A program made the translations under genes and the position numbers. This document shows, piece by piece, positions 55,750 to 64,000 of a stretch of DNA of 64,000 nucleotides (positions within the stretch are counted from its first letter, which is position 1; each line of letters begins with the position of its first letter). The notes beneath the pieces are model-generated. The model was given only the letters and a program-made list of their open reading frames with translations, had not been told where the DNA came from and did no database searches. This DNA is from Acidobacteriota bacterium (GTDB taxonomy: Bacteria > Acidobacteriota > Thermoanaerobaculia > Multivoradales > Multivoraceae), in the NCBI GenBank assembly GCA_026707545.1, contig JAPOWR010000001.1, positions 62,001 through 126,000 on the forward strand, written 5' to 3'.

Positions 55750-57924
55750 CTAGAAGCTAGGTTCGAGACCCACCGCCCAGGCGGCGAAGGCCCACTGGTT
55801 GGCGACATCCTCGATCTGCATCGATGTCGGCTTGCCTGCCCCGTGGCCGGCCCGGGTCTCCACCAGGATCAGGACGGGGTTGTTGCAACCCTGGCCTCGT
55901 TGCATCTCCGCCGCGTACTTGAAGCTGTGCCAGGGCACGACGCGGTCGTCGTGATCGGCGGTGGTGATCAGGGTCGGCGGGTAGCAGGCGCCTTCCTGCA
56001 CGTTGTGGAGTGGAGAGTAGGCGTACTGGGCCCGGAATTCATCCTCGTTCTCGGAGAGGCCGTAGTCCGTTGACCAGTTGCGCGCGTTGGCGCTCGGCAG
56101 GTGGTAGCGCAGCATGTCGAGGACGCCGACCGCCGGCAGGGCCGCCGCGAACAGGTCGGGCCGCTGGTTCAGGGTGGCGCCGACGAGGAGGCCGCCGTTG
56201 CTGCCGCCCTGGATCGCGATCCGCCTGGAGCTTGTGTAGCCCTCGGCGATCAGCCATTCCGCAGCGGCGATGAAGTCGTCGAAGACGTTCTGCTTGTTCA
56301 GCTTGGTCCCTGCGAGGTGCCACTCACGGCCGTACTCGCCGCCTCCGCGCAGATTGGGAATCGCCAGCACGCCACCCATTTCGAGCCAGGCGAGGCGCGA
56401 AGAGGAGAAACCGGGCGTCAGCGGGAGGTTGAAGCCACCATAGCCGTAGAGGAGAGTGGGATGGTCGCCATTCTTTTCGAGCCCTTTGCGGTGGGTGATG
56501 AACATCGGGATGCGCGTTCCGTCAAGGCTCTCGTAGAACACCTGCTCGGTCTCGTAGCCGTCGAGCTCCGCGTCGATCGCGGGGCGGCGGACCAACGTAC
56601 TTTCACCGGTGGCCACGTCGTACCGGTAGACTTGGGACGGCGTGCCGAAGCTGGAGTAGGAGTAGTAGGTCTCCGGATCCTCCCATCGGCCGCCGAAGCC
56701 GCCCGCAGTACCGATGCCCGGAAGCTCGACCTCGCCGGCCGGGGTCGCCGGACGGGTTCCGTTCGGCTCAGCCAGGCGGACTACCGTGCGGGCATCGTGC
56801 AGGTAGTTGAGCACCAACTTGCCGCCGACCGCCGAAGCGTAGGACAGTGTGTCCTCGGCCTCCGGCACGACCTCGTGGAGCGTCGGGTTCCCTTCTTCCG
56901 AGTCGTCGCTCACGTCCACCGCGACGATCCGGTTGCGCGGCGCGTCCTTGTTCGTCTCGAACAGGAACACGGACCCGATGTTGACGAGGTAGCTGTAGAG
57001 CGCGTCCCACTGGTCGAGCAGGGGGCGGATGGCCGAATCCGGCTCCTCGATCTTTCGGTAGTGGACGGCATTCTCGAGATAGCCCTCCTGCAGGTTGACC
57101 AGCACGTACTTGCCGTCCTCGGAGACCGAGGCATAGGGGTTGCGGCGGGGGTGCTCGGGCTGGCTGAAGACGAGTCGGTCCTCACTCTGGTCCGTGCCCA
57201 GGGCGTGGAAGTACGCCGACACCGCCTTGGCGCCGTCACCCCTCGTCGGGTCGTCCTCGCGTGGGGGATAACGACTGTAGAAGAACCCGGAGTTGTCCGG
57301 CATCCACGACACCCCTGTGAACTTCGTAAAGTCGATCAGGTCGCCCGTGTCTTCGCCGCTCTCGACGTCGCGGACCTTCCATTTCCGCCAGTCCGAGCCG
57401 CCGTCCGACTGCGCGTACGCGACGTAGCGGCCGTCCCGGCTGGGCGCGAACCCGGCCAGCGCCACTGTGCCGTCCTGGCTCCACGTGTTCGGGTCGAGCA
57501 GCACGCGGCCCGGCGGCTCGTCGCCTTCCGGGTCCATCGACTCGGCCACGTAGACCACGCTCTGGTCCTGGAGTCCGTCGTTACGGTTGTAGAAGTAGCG
57601 CTTGCCCCACTTGCCGGGCGTGCTCCAGCGCTCGTAGTTCCAGATCTCGCTCAGCCGCTCCTCGATCGCTTCGCGGCCGGGGAGCGTCGCCAGAAAGGGC
57701 CCGGCGACGGCGTTCTGCGCCGCCACCCAGGCCGCCGTCTCCTCGCCGTCGAGGTCCTCGAGCCAGCGGTACGGATCCGCGACCTGGACGCCGAAATAGT
57801 CGTCGACCTGGTCGACCGTCCGGGTCTCCGGGTACTCGACGGTCCCGGAGTCGGAGGGTTCGGTGGAACAGGCCAAGAGGGTCAGGACAAGAGCCGGCAG
57901 AAGCCGGCAAAGAGTCGGTTTCAT
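55750..57924 (-). CDS. Prolyl oligopeptidase family serine peptidase (S9A), lipoprotein
   Basis: 724 residues. A lipobox at LTLLAC (residue ~19) suggests outer-membrane or periplasmic anchoring. The N-terminal beta-propeller (PYRWLEDLDGEETAAWV motif) gates the C-terminal alpha/beta-hydrolase domain: GGSNGGLLVGA (nucleophile Ser), ITTADHDDRVVPWHSFKYAAEM (Asp) and ETRAGHGAGKP (His). All catalytic residues are present and length is usual for the family. It cleaves short proline-containing peptides. Several frames overlap it on the other strand but none shows domain signals. Confidence 0.95.
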   Translation of the reverse strand: MKPTLCRLLPALVLTLLACSTEPSDSGTVEYPETRTVDQVDDYFGVQVADPYRWLEDLDGEETAAWVAAQNAVAGPFLATLPGREAIEERLSEIWNYERWSTPGKWGKRYFYNRNDGLQDQSVVYVAESMDPEGDEPPGRVLLDPNTWSQDGTVALAGFAPSRDGRYVAYAQSDGGSDWRKWKVRDVESGEDTGDLIDFTKFTGVSWMPDNSGFFYSRYPPREDDPTRGDGAKAVSAYFHALGTDQSEDRLVFSQPEHPRRNPYASVSEDGKYVLVNLQEGYLENAVHYRKIEEPDSAIRPLLDQWDALYSYLVNIGSVFLFETNKDAPRNRIVAVDVSDDSEEGNPTLHEVVPEAEDTLSYASAVGGKLVLNYLHDARTVVRLAEPNGTRPATPAGEVELPGIGTAGGFGGRWEDPETYYSYSSFGTPSQVYRYDVATGESTLVRRPAIDAELDGYETEQVFYESLDGTRIPMFITHRKGLEKNGDHPTLLYGYGGFNLPLTPGFSSSRLAWLEMGGVLAIPNLRGGGEYGREWHLAGTKLNKQNVFDDFIAAAEWLIAEGYTSSRRIAIQGGSNGGLLVGATLNQRPDLFAAALPAVGVLDMLRYHLPSANARNWSTDYGLSENEDEFRAQYAYSPLHNVQEGACYPPTLITTADHDDRVVPWHSFKYAAEMQRGQGCNNPVLILVETRAGHGAGKPTSMQIEDVANQWAFAAWAVGLEPSF

Positions 57925-57982
57925 GATGGGGCGGGATTATAGGCGCGCCGTTGGCCCGCGCCGCCCATGACGAGCACGACGT

Positions 57983-58660
57983 TCAGAGCCCCAGCGCCTC
58001 GCGGCACCAGACGCTGACCGCGTCCGCCACTTCTCGGTCGACGTCCTCCTGCCGGCGCCCTGACCGCTTCAGCACGTGCAGGCTGTGGTCGCCGCCCTCG
58101 ACGAAGTGGAGAGTCGCGCGGGAGCCGAGACGGTCGCAGACACCGGTCAGCAGTTCGGGGTCGGCGAGCCGATCCCTGGTGCCGTTCAGGAAGAGCATCG
58201 GTTTCTCGACCTGGCTCAGGTGGTCCGCGCGTGACGTTCCGGGCTTGCCCGGCGGGTGCAGGGGGAAGGCGTGGAACACGAAGCCGGCGACGTCGAGGGC
58301 GTCGGCCGCATCGGCGCCTGAGGCCATGCGCCCGCCCATCGAGCGTCCGCCCGCGAGGAGCGGCAGTTCGGGGCGCACGGTCCTGGCCTGGGCCACCGCC
58401 GCCCGAACGGTTCGCTGCAACACAGGCCGCGGGTTCGGGGGGCGGCGACCCGTTTCACGGTAGGGAAACCGAAATCGGAGCGTGGCGATTCCTAGCCCGG
58501 CCACGCCGCGGACGAAGGTCTCCATCGTCTCGTGACGCATGCCCGCGCCGGCACCGTGGGCGAAGACGAGGAGGCAGCGTGGCTCTTCGGGTTCGAGTAG
58601 GAGAGCGCTGACCCGCTGGCCGTCACTGACAGCGATGCTGGTTTCGCTGGCCCGCGTCAC
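57983..58660 (-). CDS. Alpha/beta hydrolase (KANL3/Tex30 dienelactone-hydrolase-like)
   Basis: 225 residues from GTG 58658-58660. FAHGAGAGMRHETMETFV gives the oxyanion region, GGRSMGGRMAS the nucleophile elbow, NGTRDRLADPELL the Asp, and VEGGDHSLHVLKRSG the catalytic His. This is the small alpha/beta-hydrolase type found in many bacteria, with no assigned substrate. It overlaps the LhgO stop by GTGA. The 58-bp gap to the prolyl oligopeptidase start holds no clear terminator. Confidence 0.85.
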   Translation of the reverse strand: MTRASETSIAVSDGQRVSALLLEPEEPRCLLVFAHGAGAGMRHETMETFVRGVAGLGIATLRFRFPYRETGRRPPNPRPVLQRTVRAAVAQARTVRPELPLLAGGRSMGGRMASGADAADALDVAGFVFHAFPLHPPGKPGTSRADHLSQVEKPMLFLNGTRDRLADPELLTGVCDRLGSRATLHFVEGGDHSLHVLKRSGRRQEDVDREVADAVSVWCREALGL

Positions 58661-59865
58661 AGCCCGAACATCTCCGCCGCCCGGTCGGCCAGGGTGTCGC
58701 CGATCGCCAGCGACGCCGTCGCGCCGGGTGACGGGGCGTTCAGCACGTGGAGCATCCGCGGACTCGTTTCGATCGCGAAGTCGTCGACCAGGTTGCCCTT
58801 GCGGTCCAGGGCCTGGGCACGGACGCCGGAGCCGCCGGGCATCAGGTCGGAGTCCCTAAGATCGGGGACGAAGCGGCGCAGGTCGCGGGCGAAGCGGGCG
58901 CGGCTGCCGGAGCGCGCCATCTCGCTGATGCCGACCTTCCAGAAGCGGAGGGCCATCTTCCAGAAGCCGGGATAACTCAGGCTGCTCCAGGTGTCGCGGG
59001 CATCGAAGCTGGTGCGGTCGTAGCCCTCGCGCTTGAGCGCGAGGACCGCGTTCGGGCCGGCTTCGACCGAGCCGTCGACGCGCCGGGTCAGGTGGACTCC
59101 GAGAAAGGGGAAACGGGGATCGGGGACGGGGTAGATCAGTCCGCGCAGGAGGTGACGGCGCTCCGGAGCGATATCGAAGTACTCGCCGCGGAAGGGAACG
59201 ATCCGCACGTCCGGATCGAGGCCCGCCATGCGCGCCACGCGATCGGACTGAAGGCCGGCGCAGTTGATCGCGTGGCCGGCCTCGAACTCGCCGGCGGTTG
59301 TTTCCACGACGACGCCGTCAGAGCGTGGCGCGAGACCGGTGACGCGGGTCTGCAGGTGGAGGGAAACACCGGCCGCCTCGAGTTGTTCGGCGTAGGCGCG
59401 GGCCACGGCCTTGAAATCGACAATGCCGGTCTCGGGAACCCAGAGAGCGTCGACGCCGGTCGCGTACGGCTCGAACTCGGGGATCCGCTCGGGCGGGAGG
59501 CGCTCCAGGCCGGCAAGGCCGTTCGCCCGGCCGCGACGCTCCAGTTCGTTGAGTCGGGGGATCTCCTCCGGGTCGGTCGCGATGACGAGTTTGCCGCAGA
59601 TCTCGTAGGGAATCCCGTGCCGGTCGCAGTAGTCGATCAGACGCTTCCGTCCGCCGACACAGTTGCGCGCCTTGAGCGATCCCTGCTTGTAGTAGAGACC
59701 GGAATGAATGACGCCGCTGTTGTGGCCGGTCTGGTGGACGGCGGGCCTGGGCTCAGCCTCGACAACGTGGATGTCGATCTGACCGAAGCGGCGGGCGAGG
59801 CTCCGGGCCGTGGCGAGACCGATGATGCCGGCCCCGATGCAGACGACGTCCGCGCGCTGGGGCAA
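58657..59865 (-). CDS. lhgO: L-2-hydroxyglutarate oxidase (FAD-dependent)
   Basis: 402 residues from TTG 59863-59865. The FAD-binding motif CIGAGIIGLATARSLARRFG, then VVEAEPRPAVHQTGHNSGVIHSGLYYKQGSLKA, EICGKLVIAT, NCAGLQSDRVARMAGLDPD and PFLGVHLTRRVDGSVEAGPNAVLA are all as in LhgO/L2HGDH. It oxidises L-2-hydroxyglutarate to 2-oxoglutarate, with electrons to the quinone pool. It starts 7 bp after the pheA stop and is coupled to the hydrolase gene downstream. Confidence 0.92.
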   Translation of the reverse strand: MPQRADVVCIGAGIIGLATARSLARRFGQIDIHVVEAEPRPAVHQTGHNSGVIHSGLYYKQGSLKARNCVGGRKRLIDYCDRHGIPYEICGKLVIATDPEEIPRLNELERRGRANGLAGLERLPPERIPEFEPYATGVDALWVPETGIVDFKAVARAYAEQLEAAGVSLHLQTRVTGLAPRSDGVVVETTAGEFEAGHAINCAGLQSDRVARMAGLDPDVRIVPFRGEYFDIAPERRHLLRGLIYPVPDPRFPFLGVHLTRRVDGSVEAGPNAVLALKREGYDRTSFDARDTWSSLSYPGFWKMALRFWKVGISEMARSGSRARFARDLRRFVPDLRDSDLMPGGSGVRAQALDRKGNLVDDFAIETSPRMLHVLNAPSPGATASLAIGDTLADRAAEMFGL

Positions 59866-59872
59866 GGCGGGC

Positions 59873-61066
59873 TCAGGCGCCTTCCGCCGCCGCGTCCTCG
59901 GCTGGCCGCTCGGCGGGTGCTGGCGGCAGCGCGCTCGGGTAGGTGCCTAGGATGCGGAGCTCCTTCGCCTTCGCTTCGATCGACTGGAGCGCTTCGGTCA
60001 CCGGCACCGAAGCGGCGTGCCCCTCGATGTCCAGGTAGAAGCAGTAGCGCCAGGGCGTTGCCGGGATCGGTCTGGACTCGATCTTGGTCAGGTTGATGCC
60101 GCGCCGCGAGAAGCTCCGCAACACCTCGCCCAGGTCGCCCGGTTGATGCCCGGTGACCAGAAGCAGCGAGGTCTTGCACGGCACGTCGGGCGGACAGGGC
60201 GCCGCTTCCGCGGCCACTTCCACGAAGCGGGTGAAGTTCCCGGCCTGGTTCTGGATGCCCTGGGCCAGGATCTCCAGGCCGAAGACCCGCGCCGCGGGTT
60301 CGCTGGCGATGGCGCCGACCGTCTGGTCATTGCCTTCGCGGACGCGCGCGGCCGCGCCGGCGGTGTCGAACTCGGGCTGCGGCCGCAGCCAGTCGTGGTC
60401 GTGGAAGAACTGGTCGCACTGGCGAAGCGCCTGGGGATGGGAGAGCACGAGCCGGAGATCCTCGATCCTCGCGCCGGGCAAGGCGAGCAGGCAGTGCGCC
60501 ACCTTGCTGATGACTTCGGCGGTGATCACCAGGCCCCCTTCGGCCAGCAGGTCGTAGGTCTCGTTGATGCTGCCGGCGGTGCTGTTCTCGATGGGCAGCA
60601 GGGCGATGTCGTGGCGGCCGTCCCGGACGCCCTCCGCGGCGCTCCGAAACAGCTCGTAGCCCTGGAGCACGACGCCTCCGGGCCGTCCGGCGTACTGCCG
60701 CTGGGCGGTCAGGTGGCTGAACGAGCCCTCCACGCCCTGGTAGGCGACCCGCAGCGGCGCCCGGTCGAGATCGCGGATGTAACCCTGCTGCGCCGCGATC
60801 GACATCTCGATCAGCAGCCGGAAGATGCGCTCGGTCTGGTGGGGGTCGAGCTCGAGTTCGGCGGCGATGGTCCGCACCCGGGTCAGCAGTTGCTCCTCGC
60901 GCAACTGGTCCCGGAACGGAAAGGCGGCGGCGATCTTGGCGCCCGCGACATCGCGCGACAGTTCGACGCGGCGCCGGAAGCCCTTCAGCAGCTCTTCGTC
61001 GACGTGCTCCAGTTCCTGGCGCACCGCCTCGAGATCGGGCAACAGGTCATTCTCGGCAGTGGCCAT
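59873..61066 (-). CDS. pheA: Bifunctional chorismate mutase/prephenate dehydratase (P-protein)
   Basis: 397 residues. N-terminal AroQ-type chorismate mutase (RQELEHVDEELLKGFRRRVELSRDVAGAKI); prephenate dehydratase (VAYQGVEGSFSHLTA, LLPIENSTAGSINETYDLL, HCLLALPG, SHPQALRQCDQF); C-terminal ACT regulatory domain (SLLLVTGHQPGDLGEVLRSF, NLTKIESRPIPATPWRYCFYLDIEG). The GALV-type and ESRP motifs for phenylalanine feedback are recognisable. It makes phenylpyruvate in phenylalanine synthesis. A hairpin and a -10 element precede it. Confidence 0.94.
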   Translation of the reverse strand: MATAENDLLPDLEAVRQELEHVDEELLKGFRRRVELSRDVAGAKIAAAFPFRDQLREEQLLTRVRTIAAELELDPHQTERIFRLLIEMSIAAQQGYIRDLDRAPLRVAYQGVEGSFSHLTAQRQYAGRPGGVVLQGYELFRSAAEGVRDGRHDIALLPIENSTAGSINETYDLLAEGGLVITAEVISKVAHCLLALPGARIEDLRLVLSHPQALRQCDQFFHDHDWLRPQPEFDTAGAAARVREGNDQTVGAIASEPAARVFGLEILAQGIQNQAGNFTRFVEVAAEAAPCPPDVPCKTSLLLVTGHQPGDLGEVLRSFSRRGINLTKIESRPIPATPWRYCFYLDIEGHAASVPVTEALQSIEAKAKELRILGTYPSALPPAPAERPAEDAAAEGA

Positions 61067-61080
61067 GAGGTACTCGACTT

Positions 61081-61102
61081 TCGCGGCCTCTGGTGGCCGC
61101 GA
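61081..61102 (-). other. Perfect inverted repeat in the pheA leader
   Basis: TCGCGGCC (61081-61088) and GGCCGCGA (61095-61102) are complementary around a 6-nt loop, about 14 nt before the pheA ATG. No T-tract is present and no Phe-rich leader peptide is seen, so classical attenuation is unlikely. Confidence 0.4.
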
Positions 61103-61107
61103 GGCGC

Positions 61108-61113
61108 AGTATA
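61108..61113 (-). promoter_or_regulatory. Candidate -10 element for pheA
   Basis: TATACT on the minus strand (five of six matches to TATAAT) lies about 42 nt before the start codon. No good -35 hexamer at 16-18 bp, so this is weak. Confidence 0.35.
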
Positions 61114-61145
61114 CGGCGCTAGTGCGTAAAGGCCTGTCCTGACAG

Positions 61146-62192
61146 TCAGTTGGAGTGCGGCCGGATGGCGACCTTCAGGGCGTGCCGGCCGATCATCAGG
61201 TCGAGCGCCTCCGTCAACCGCTCGAGGGGCAACTCGCGTTCCACCAGTGCGCCATAGCGCTCAGGCGCGCCGATCAGCCGGTCGAGCGCCGCGCGGAACG
61301 ACGAGGGCCGATGGTGGTAGACGCCCAGCAGTGTCTGTTCCTGGTAGTGGACCCGCTCCGCGTCGATCACCAGGTCTGTTCCCGGACGGCAGCCGCCGAA
61401 CAGGGCGGCGACGCCACCGGGAGCGAGCGACTTCACGGCGTGATCCCAGCCGGCGGGCGTACCGGTCGCGTCGATCGCGAAGTCGAACGGATCTTCCGCC
61501 GCTGGGCCGTTGCCGTCGCCGGCGCGGCCGAGCCGCGTCTCCGCGGCGCCGAAGGGGCCCGCCGCTTCGAGGCGGTGGCTGTGTGGATCGAGGGCGCAGA
61601 CGTGAGTACGCATGCTGTGGAACAGGTCGATCAGCATGAGTCCCAGCGGTCCGCAGCCGATGACCAGGGTCCGCGCCTCGGTGGGCGGACCGCTCCAGGC
61701 CCCGAGGCAACGTTCGAGGCAGTGGACGGCGCAGGCCAGAGGCTCGGCCATGGCTGCGACCACAGGGTCGAGTCCGTCGGGGCGCGGATACACGCTGCGG
61801 TTCGCAACGGCTTCGGGAATCAGCAGGTAGTCGGCGAAGGCGCCGTTCAGGTAGACGAGGTTGCGGCAGAGATTCTCGCGCTTGTGCCGGCATGGCTGGC
61901 ACTCGCCGCAGGAGGCGCTGTTGGCGACAACGACGGCGTCGCCCTCGGCGTACGAGGTCCCGGCGGCGGCTCGGACGACGGTGCCGGTGACCTCGTGGCC
62001 GAAGGGCGATGGCAGGGCGAGCATGGTCGGATGGCCGCCGCGGCGGTAGACCTTGACATCCGTGCCGCAGGTGGTCGCGGCGTCGACCCGGATCAGCAGC
62101 TCGCCGGCGCTGGGTTCGGGCATCGGTGGTCGCCTCAGCTCGACGCTCCCGGGGCCGGTGAGAAAGGCCTGGGTCTGATGCTCAGGGATCAT
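61146..62192 (-). CDS. Zinc-dependent medium-chain alcohol dehydrogenase (threonine/sorbitol-dehydrogenase-like)
   Basis: 348 residues. Catalytic zinc site in TTCGTDVKVYRRGGHP and FGHEVTGTVV, structural zinc cysteines in CGECQPCRHKRENLC, and nucleotide-binding VIGCGPLGLMLIDLF. The GHEVTG and HPTMLALP blocks fit MDR sugar-alcohol/threonine dehydrogenase members. The substrate is unknown. It starts 4 bp after the other dehydrogenase gene, so the pair acts together, perhaps successive oxidations of one polyol or sugar acid. Confidence 0.9.
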   Translation of the reverse strand: MIPEHQTQAFLTGPGSVELRRPPMPEPSAGELLIRVDAATTCGTDVKVYRRGGHPTMLALPSPFGHEVTGTVVRAAAGTSYAEGDAVVVANSASCGECQPCRHKRENLCRNLVYLNGAFADYLLIPEAVANRSVYPRPDGLDPVVAAMAEPLACAVHCLERCLGAWSGPPTEARTLVIGCGPLGLMLIDLFHSMRTHVCALDPHSHRLEAAGPFGAAETRLGRAGDGNGPAAEDPFDFAIDATGTPAGWDHAVKSLAPGGVAALFGGCRPGTDLVIDAERVHYQEQTLLGVYHHRPSSFRAALDRLIGAPERYGALVERELPLERLTEALDLMIGRHALKVAIRPHSN

Positions 62193-62196
62193 GCCG

Positions 62197-63213
62197 TCAG
62201 GGGTGTAACAGTACTTTCAGCGCTTCTCGCCGTCGGCACAGGTCGACGGCTTCAGTGGCGCGGTCCAGGGGCATGCGGTGGGTGACCAGCGGCGTCGGGT
62301 CGAGCGCGCCCTCGTGGAGCAGATCGAGCACGCGCGCCTGTTCGGCGGGGGAGCCCGAGTATGCGCCAATCACATGGCGCTCGGTCTTGAAGACCGCGTT
62401 GATGTCGAGCGTGACGCGGGCCTTCCTGGCGGCGTGCGCGAAGAGCACGACGCGGCCGCCCGGTCGCGTGACTTCGAGCGCCAGGTCGAAGGCCTCCTGG
62501 CCTCCGGCGGTGTCGAAGACGGCGTCGGCGCCGGCTTGAGGCTTCGCGGGGTCCGCCAGGTCGGCGATCGCGTCGGGCGGCACCGCGGTGTCGGCGCCGA
62601 GCTGCCGCGCGGTGGCCCGTCGGCCGGCGTCCGGCTCGACGATCACGATCCGACCGCCGGGAAGGACCGCCCGCAGCACCAGCAGGTGGAGCAGACCCAT
62701 CGAGCCGGCGCCGATAACGACGATGGCGGGCGTCTCTCCGACGAGACCGGCGCGACCGACTCCCCGCAGCACGCAGGCGGCCGGTTCGACGAACGTGGCC
62801 GCCTCGTCGGCGAGTGCGTCGTCGAGCTTTCGCACGGTGCGTTGAACCGCCCGGGCCTTGAGCCGGAGGCGCTCGCTGAACCCTCCCGGGTCCAGCAGGT
62901 TCTCCGCGAACTGCGGGCACATCGTCTCGGCGCCCGAACGGCACAGGCGGCAGTCGCCGCACGGTGCGTGGTGGGGGGCGACGACCCGGTCGCCGGCCTG
63001 GAGAGACGCGGACCGACTCTCGACGACTCTGCCTACGACTTCGTGTCCGAGCACCTCTCCCGGCGTCCGGCCAGCGTCGTCCAGCTTGTAGAGATCGGTC
63101 CCGCAGAGGCCGCAGTAGATGAGCTCGACCAGCGCCTCACCGGTCCTGATCGGCGGCTCCGGCACCTCCGCGAGCTCCAGACTGCCTCCGTCGGTGGTGC
63201 GCGCGACCTTCAC
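62197..63213 (-). CDS. Zinc-dependent medium-chain alcohol dehydrogenase, second of a tandem pair
   Basis: 338 residues from GTG 63211-63213. Motifs: CGLCGTDLYKLDDAG (catalytic zinc), GHEVVGRVV, CGDCRLCRSGAETMCPQ (structural zinc) and VIGAGSMGLLHLLVLRAVLP (NAD(P) site), followed by the AFDLALEVTRPGGRVVLFA strand. Similar in design to its downstream neighbour but only distantly related, so this is not a recent duplication. Upstream are 274 bp of non-coding DNA shared with the helicase gene. Confidence 0.9.
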   Translation of the reverse strand: MKVARTTDGGSLELAEVPEPPIRTGEALVELIYCGLCGTDLYKLDDAGRTPGEVLGHEVVGRVVESRSASLQAGDRVVAPHHAPCGDCRLCRSGAETMCPQFAENLLDPGGFSERLRLKARAVQRTVRKLDDALADEAATFVEPAACVLRGVGRAGLVGETPAIVVIGAGSMGLLHLLVLRAVLPGGRIVIVEPDAGRRATARQLGADTAVPPDAIADLADPAKPQAGADAVFDTAGGQEAFDLALEVTRPGGRVVLFAHAARKARVTLDINAVFKTERHVIGAYSGSPAEQARVLDLLHEGALDPTPLVTHRMPLDRATEAVDLCRRREALKVLLHP

Positions 63214-63487
63214 TTGTTCGCCTTGATCAGGTTCGAGCGCGGCATGTCGTTCCCGAGAGGCATTCTAGTGAGATGGAGGATGGCGGCTTTGACTCCGGAG
63301 TCGCGGTCGTGTAGGTTGCGCCTTCCGCCGGGTCCAGCTAGCAGTCCCCTGGTCGCCACGACGACCAAGAGCGCTTGATTGCCGCGCCAGGGTTGATGCA
63401 GCGGTGGACGTGAGTCCCGCCCCCTGCTTGCTCGCCCGCGCCCAATCGCCTTACCACTATCTCCCGACCAGAGGAGTCTGTTTCCTT

Positions 63488-64000
63488 ATGCCCAAGAAGT
63501 CTCGCGCGTCCCGCCGGCGTTCGTCCGTCCGGCGTCCGTCAGGAGGGAAGCCGTTTGGCCGACATGCGTCCGGCCGAAAGGTGCGCCACGGCCACGATGC
63601 CGTCTGCGCCGAATGCGACAGCCCGACAACCGTTCCATTTCGCCCCGCCCCCGGTAGGCCGGTGTACTGCCGTTCCTGTTTCACCAGCCGTCGTGACGGC
63701 GCCGGCACCGCGGTGAACGCCGCTACCACCGAGCGGGCCGTGAACGGCGCCCGCCGCGCGGCAGAACCCGCCGCCGATCGCGGACGAGATGCTCGCTCCG
63801 GCGCCGTCTTCGCCGGCATGGCGCTGACGCGCGCGACCAGGGCGGCGATCGCGCGAATGGCCATCTCCGAGCCGACGCCGATTCAGGAAGAGTCGATCCC
63901 CGCTCTGCTGGCGGGCCGGGACCTCGTCGGGCAGGCGCAGACGGGGTCCGGAAAGACGCTGGCCTTTGCCGTGCCCATCGCTGAAGTCTGCGATCCGTCG
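63488..64000 (+). CDS. DEAD-box RNA helicase with N-terminal zinc ribbon, 3' end outside window
   Basis: 171 codons open to the window edge. The start is Arg/Lys/Ser-rich ([15 protein letters not shown]), followed by a four-Cys zinc ribbon (CAEC ... YCRSC, about 39-63), a low-complexity linker, then the helicase Q motif region ([28 protein letters not shown]) and motif [19 protein letters not shown]-box proteins unwind RNA with ATP; the zinc ribbon and basic head suggest extra RNA contact. Neither is part of classical RhlE/CsdA. The 274-bp upstream gap (63214-63487) shows no tRNA, repeat or clear promoter; the spacing allows a long 5' UTR as in cold-shock helicase genes. Confidence 0.85.
   Translation, partial: MPKKSRASRRRSSVRRPSGGKPFGRHASGRKVRHGHDAVCAECDSPTTVPFRPAPGRPVYCRSCFTSRRDGAGTAVNAATTERAVNGARRAAEPAADRGRDARSGAVFAGMALTRATRAAIARMAISEPTPIQEESIPALLAGRDLVGQAQTGSGKTLAFAVPIAEVCDPS

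Overview
A 64-kb window from a high-GC, Gram-negative, free-living or host-associated heterotroph. There are no phage, plasmid, CRISPR, rRNA or tRNA signals. The gene repertoire is fused isobutyryl-CoA mutase, a CRTAC1/UnbV-type FG-GAP protein beside a TPR protein, DUF2911, carboxypeptidase-regulatory-like repeat proteins, S9 peptidase, many Sec-exported multidomain proteins, and both GluRS and GlnRS. It resembles Acidobacteriota or related soil/marine/sponge-associated lineages; this placement is inference from gene content only. Genes are tightly packed, with many ATGA-type overlaps.

Layout. (1) 1-10.7 kb: decayed sugar ABC importer (broken binding protein, TylF-like methyltransferase, intact RbsC-like permease), two tandem secreted PHP phosphoesterases, an enoyl-CoA hydratase/SUMF1-like pair, a frameshifted secreted metalloprotease, a Tat-exported Gfo/Idh/MocA oxidoreductase and a DUF2911 protein. 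(2) 10.8-14.3 kb: icmF. (3) 14.3-31 kb: the most distinctive region, minus-strand secreted proteins made from a shared ~110-residue Cys-bearing module (called here the WFF/LVKVLDGC module). It is fused to an alkaline phosphatase, CARDB/Big/FN3/cadherin-like domains, leucine-rich repeats plus an M8-like metalloprotease, and an M10-like metalloprotease carrying four copies. A MalT-like LuxR regulator lies inside the cluster, and a conserved 48-nt element sits upstream of two of the genes. With the protease ending at 8591 there are ten copies of the module in about 23 kb. (4) 31-37 kb: acyl-CoA synthetase and D-2-hydroxyacid dehydrogenase; ferritin overlapping an MFS transporter; malate dehydrogenase. 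(5) 37-47 kb: large carboxypeptidase-regulatory-like protein, then a packed operon galE / DsbA-like isomerase / FG-GAP lipoprotein / TPR protein / gltX, convergent with glnS. (6) 48.7-52 kb: OmpR-family two-component system divergent from a Spy/CpxP-like periplasmic gene, with a CpxR-box-like direct repeat between them, the same architecture as the enterobacterial Cpx locus. (7) 52-63.2 kb: HIBDH-like dehydrogenase, a repeat-containing secreted protein with a decayed paralogue upstream, a 3-methyladenine glycosylase/thioesterase/prolyl oligopeptidase group, a hydrolase/LhgO/PheA group, and two tandem zinc alcohol dehydrogenases. (8) 63.5 kb to the end: start of a DEAD-box helicase with an N-terminal zinc ribbon, cut by the window edge.

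Working model: the 7-31 kb region encodes a regulated secretome (three different zincin families, a phosphatase and adhesion-type domains) tagged with a common uncharacterised module that may act in surface attachment, sorting or substrate binding. The module's function cannot be read from sequence.
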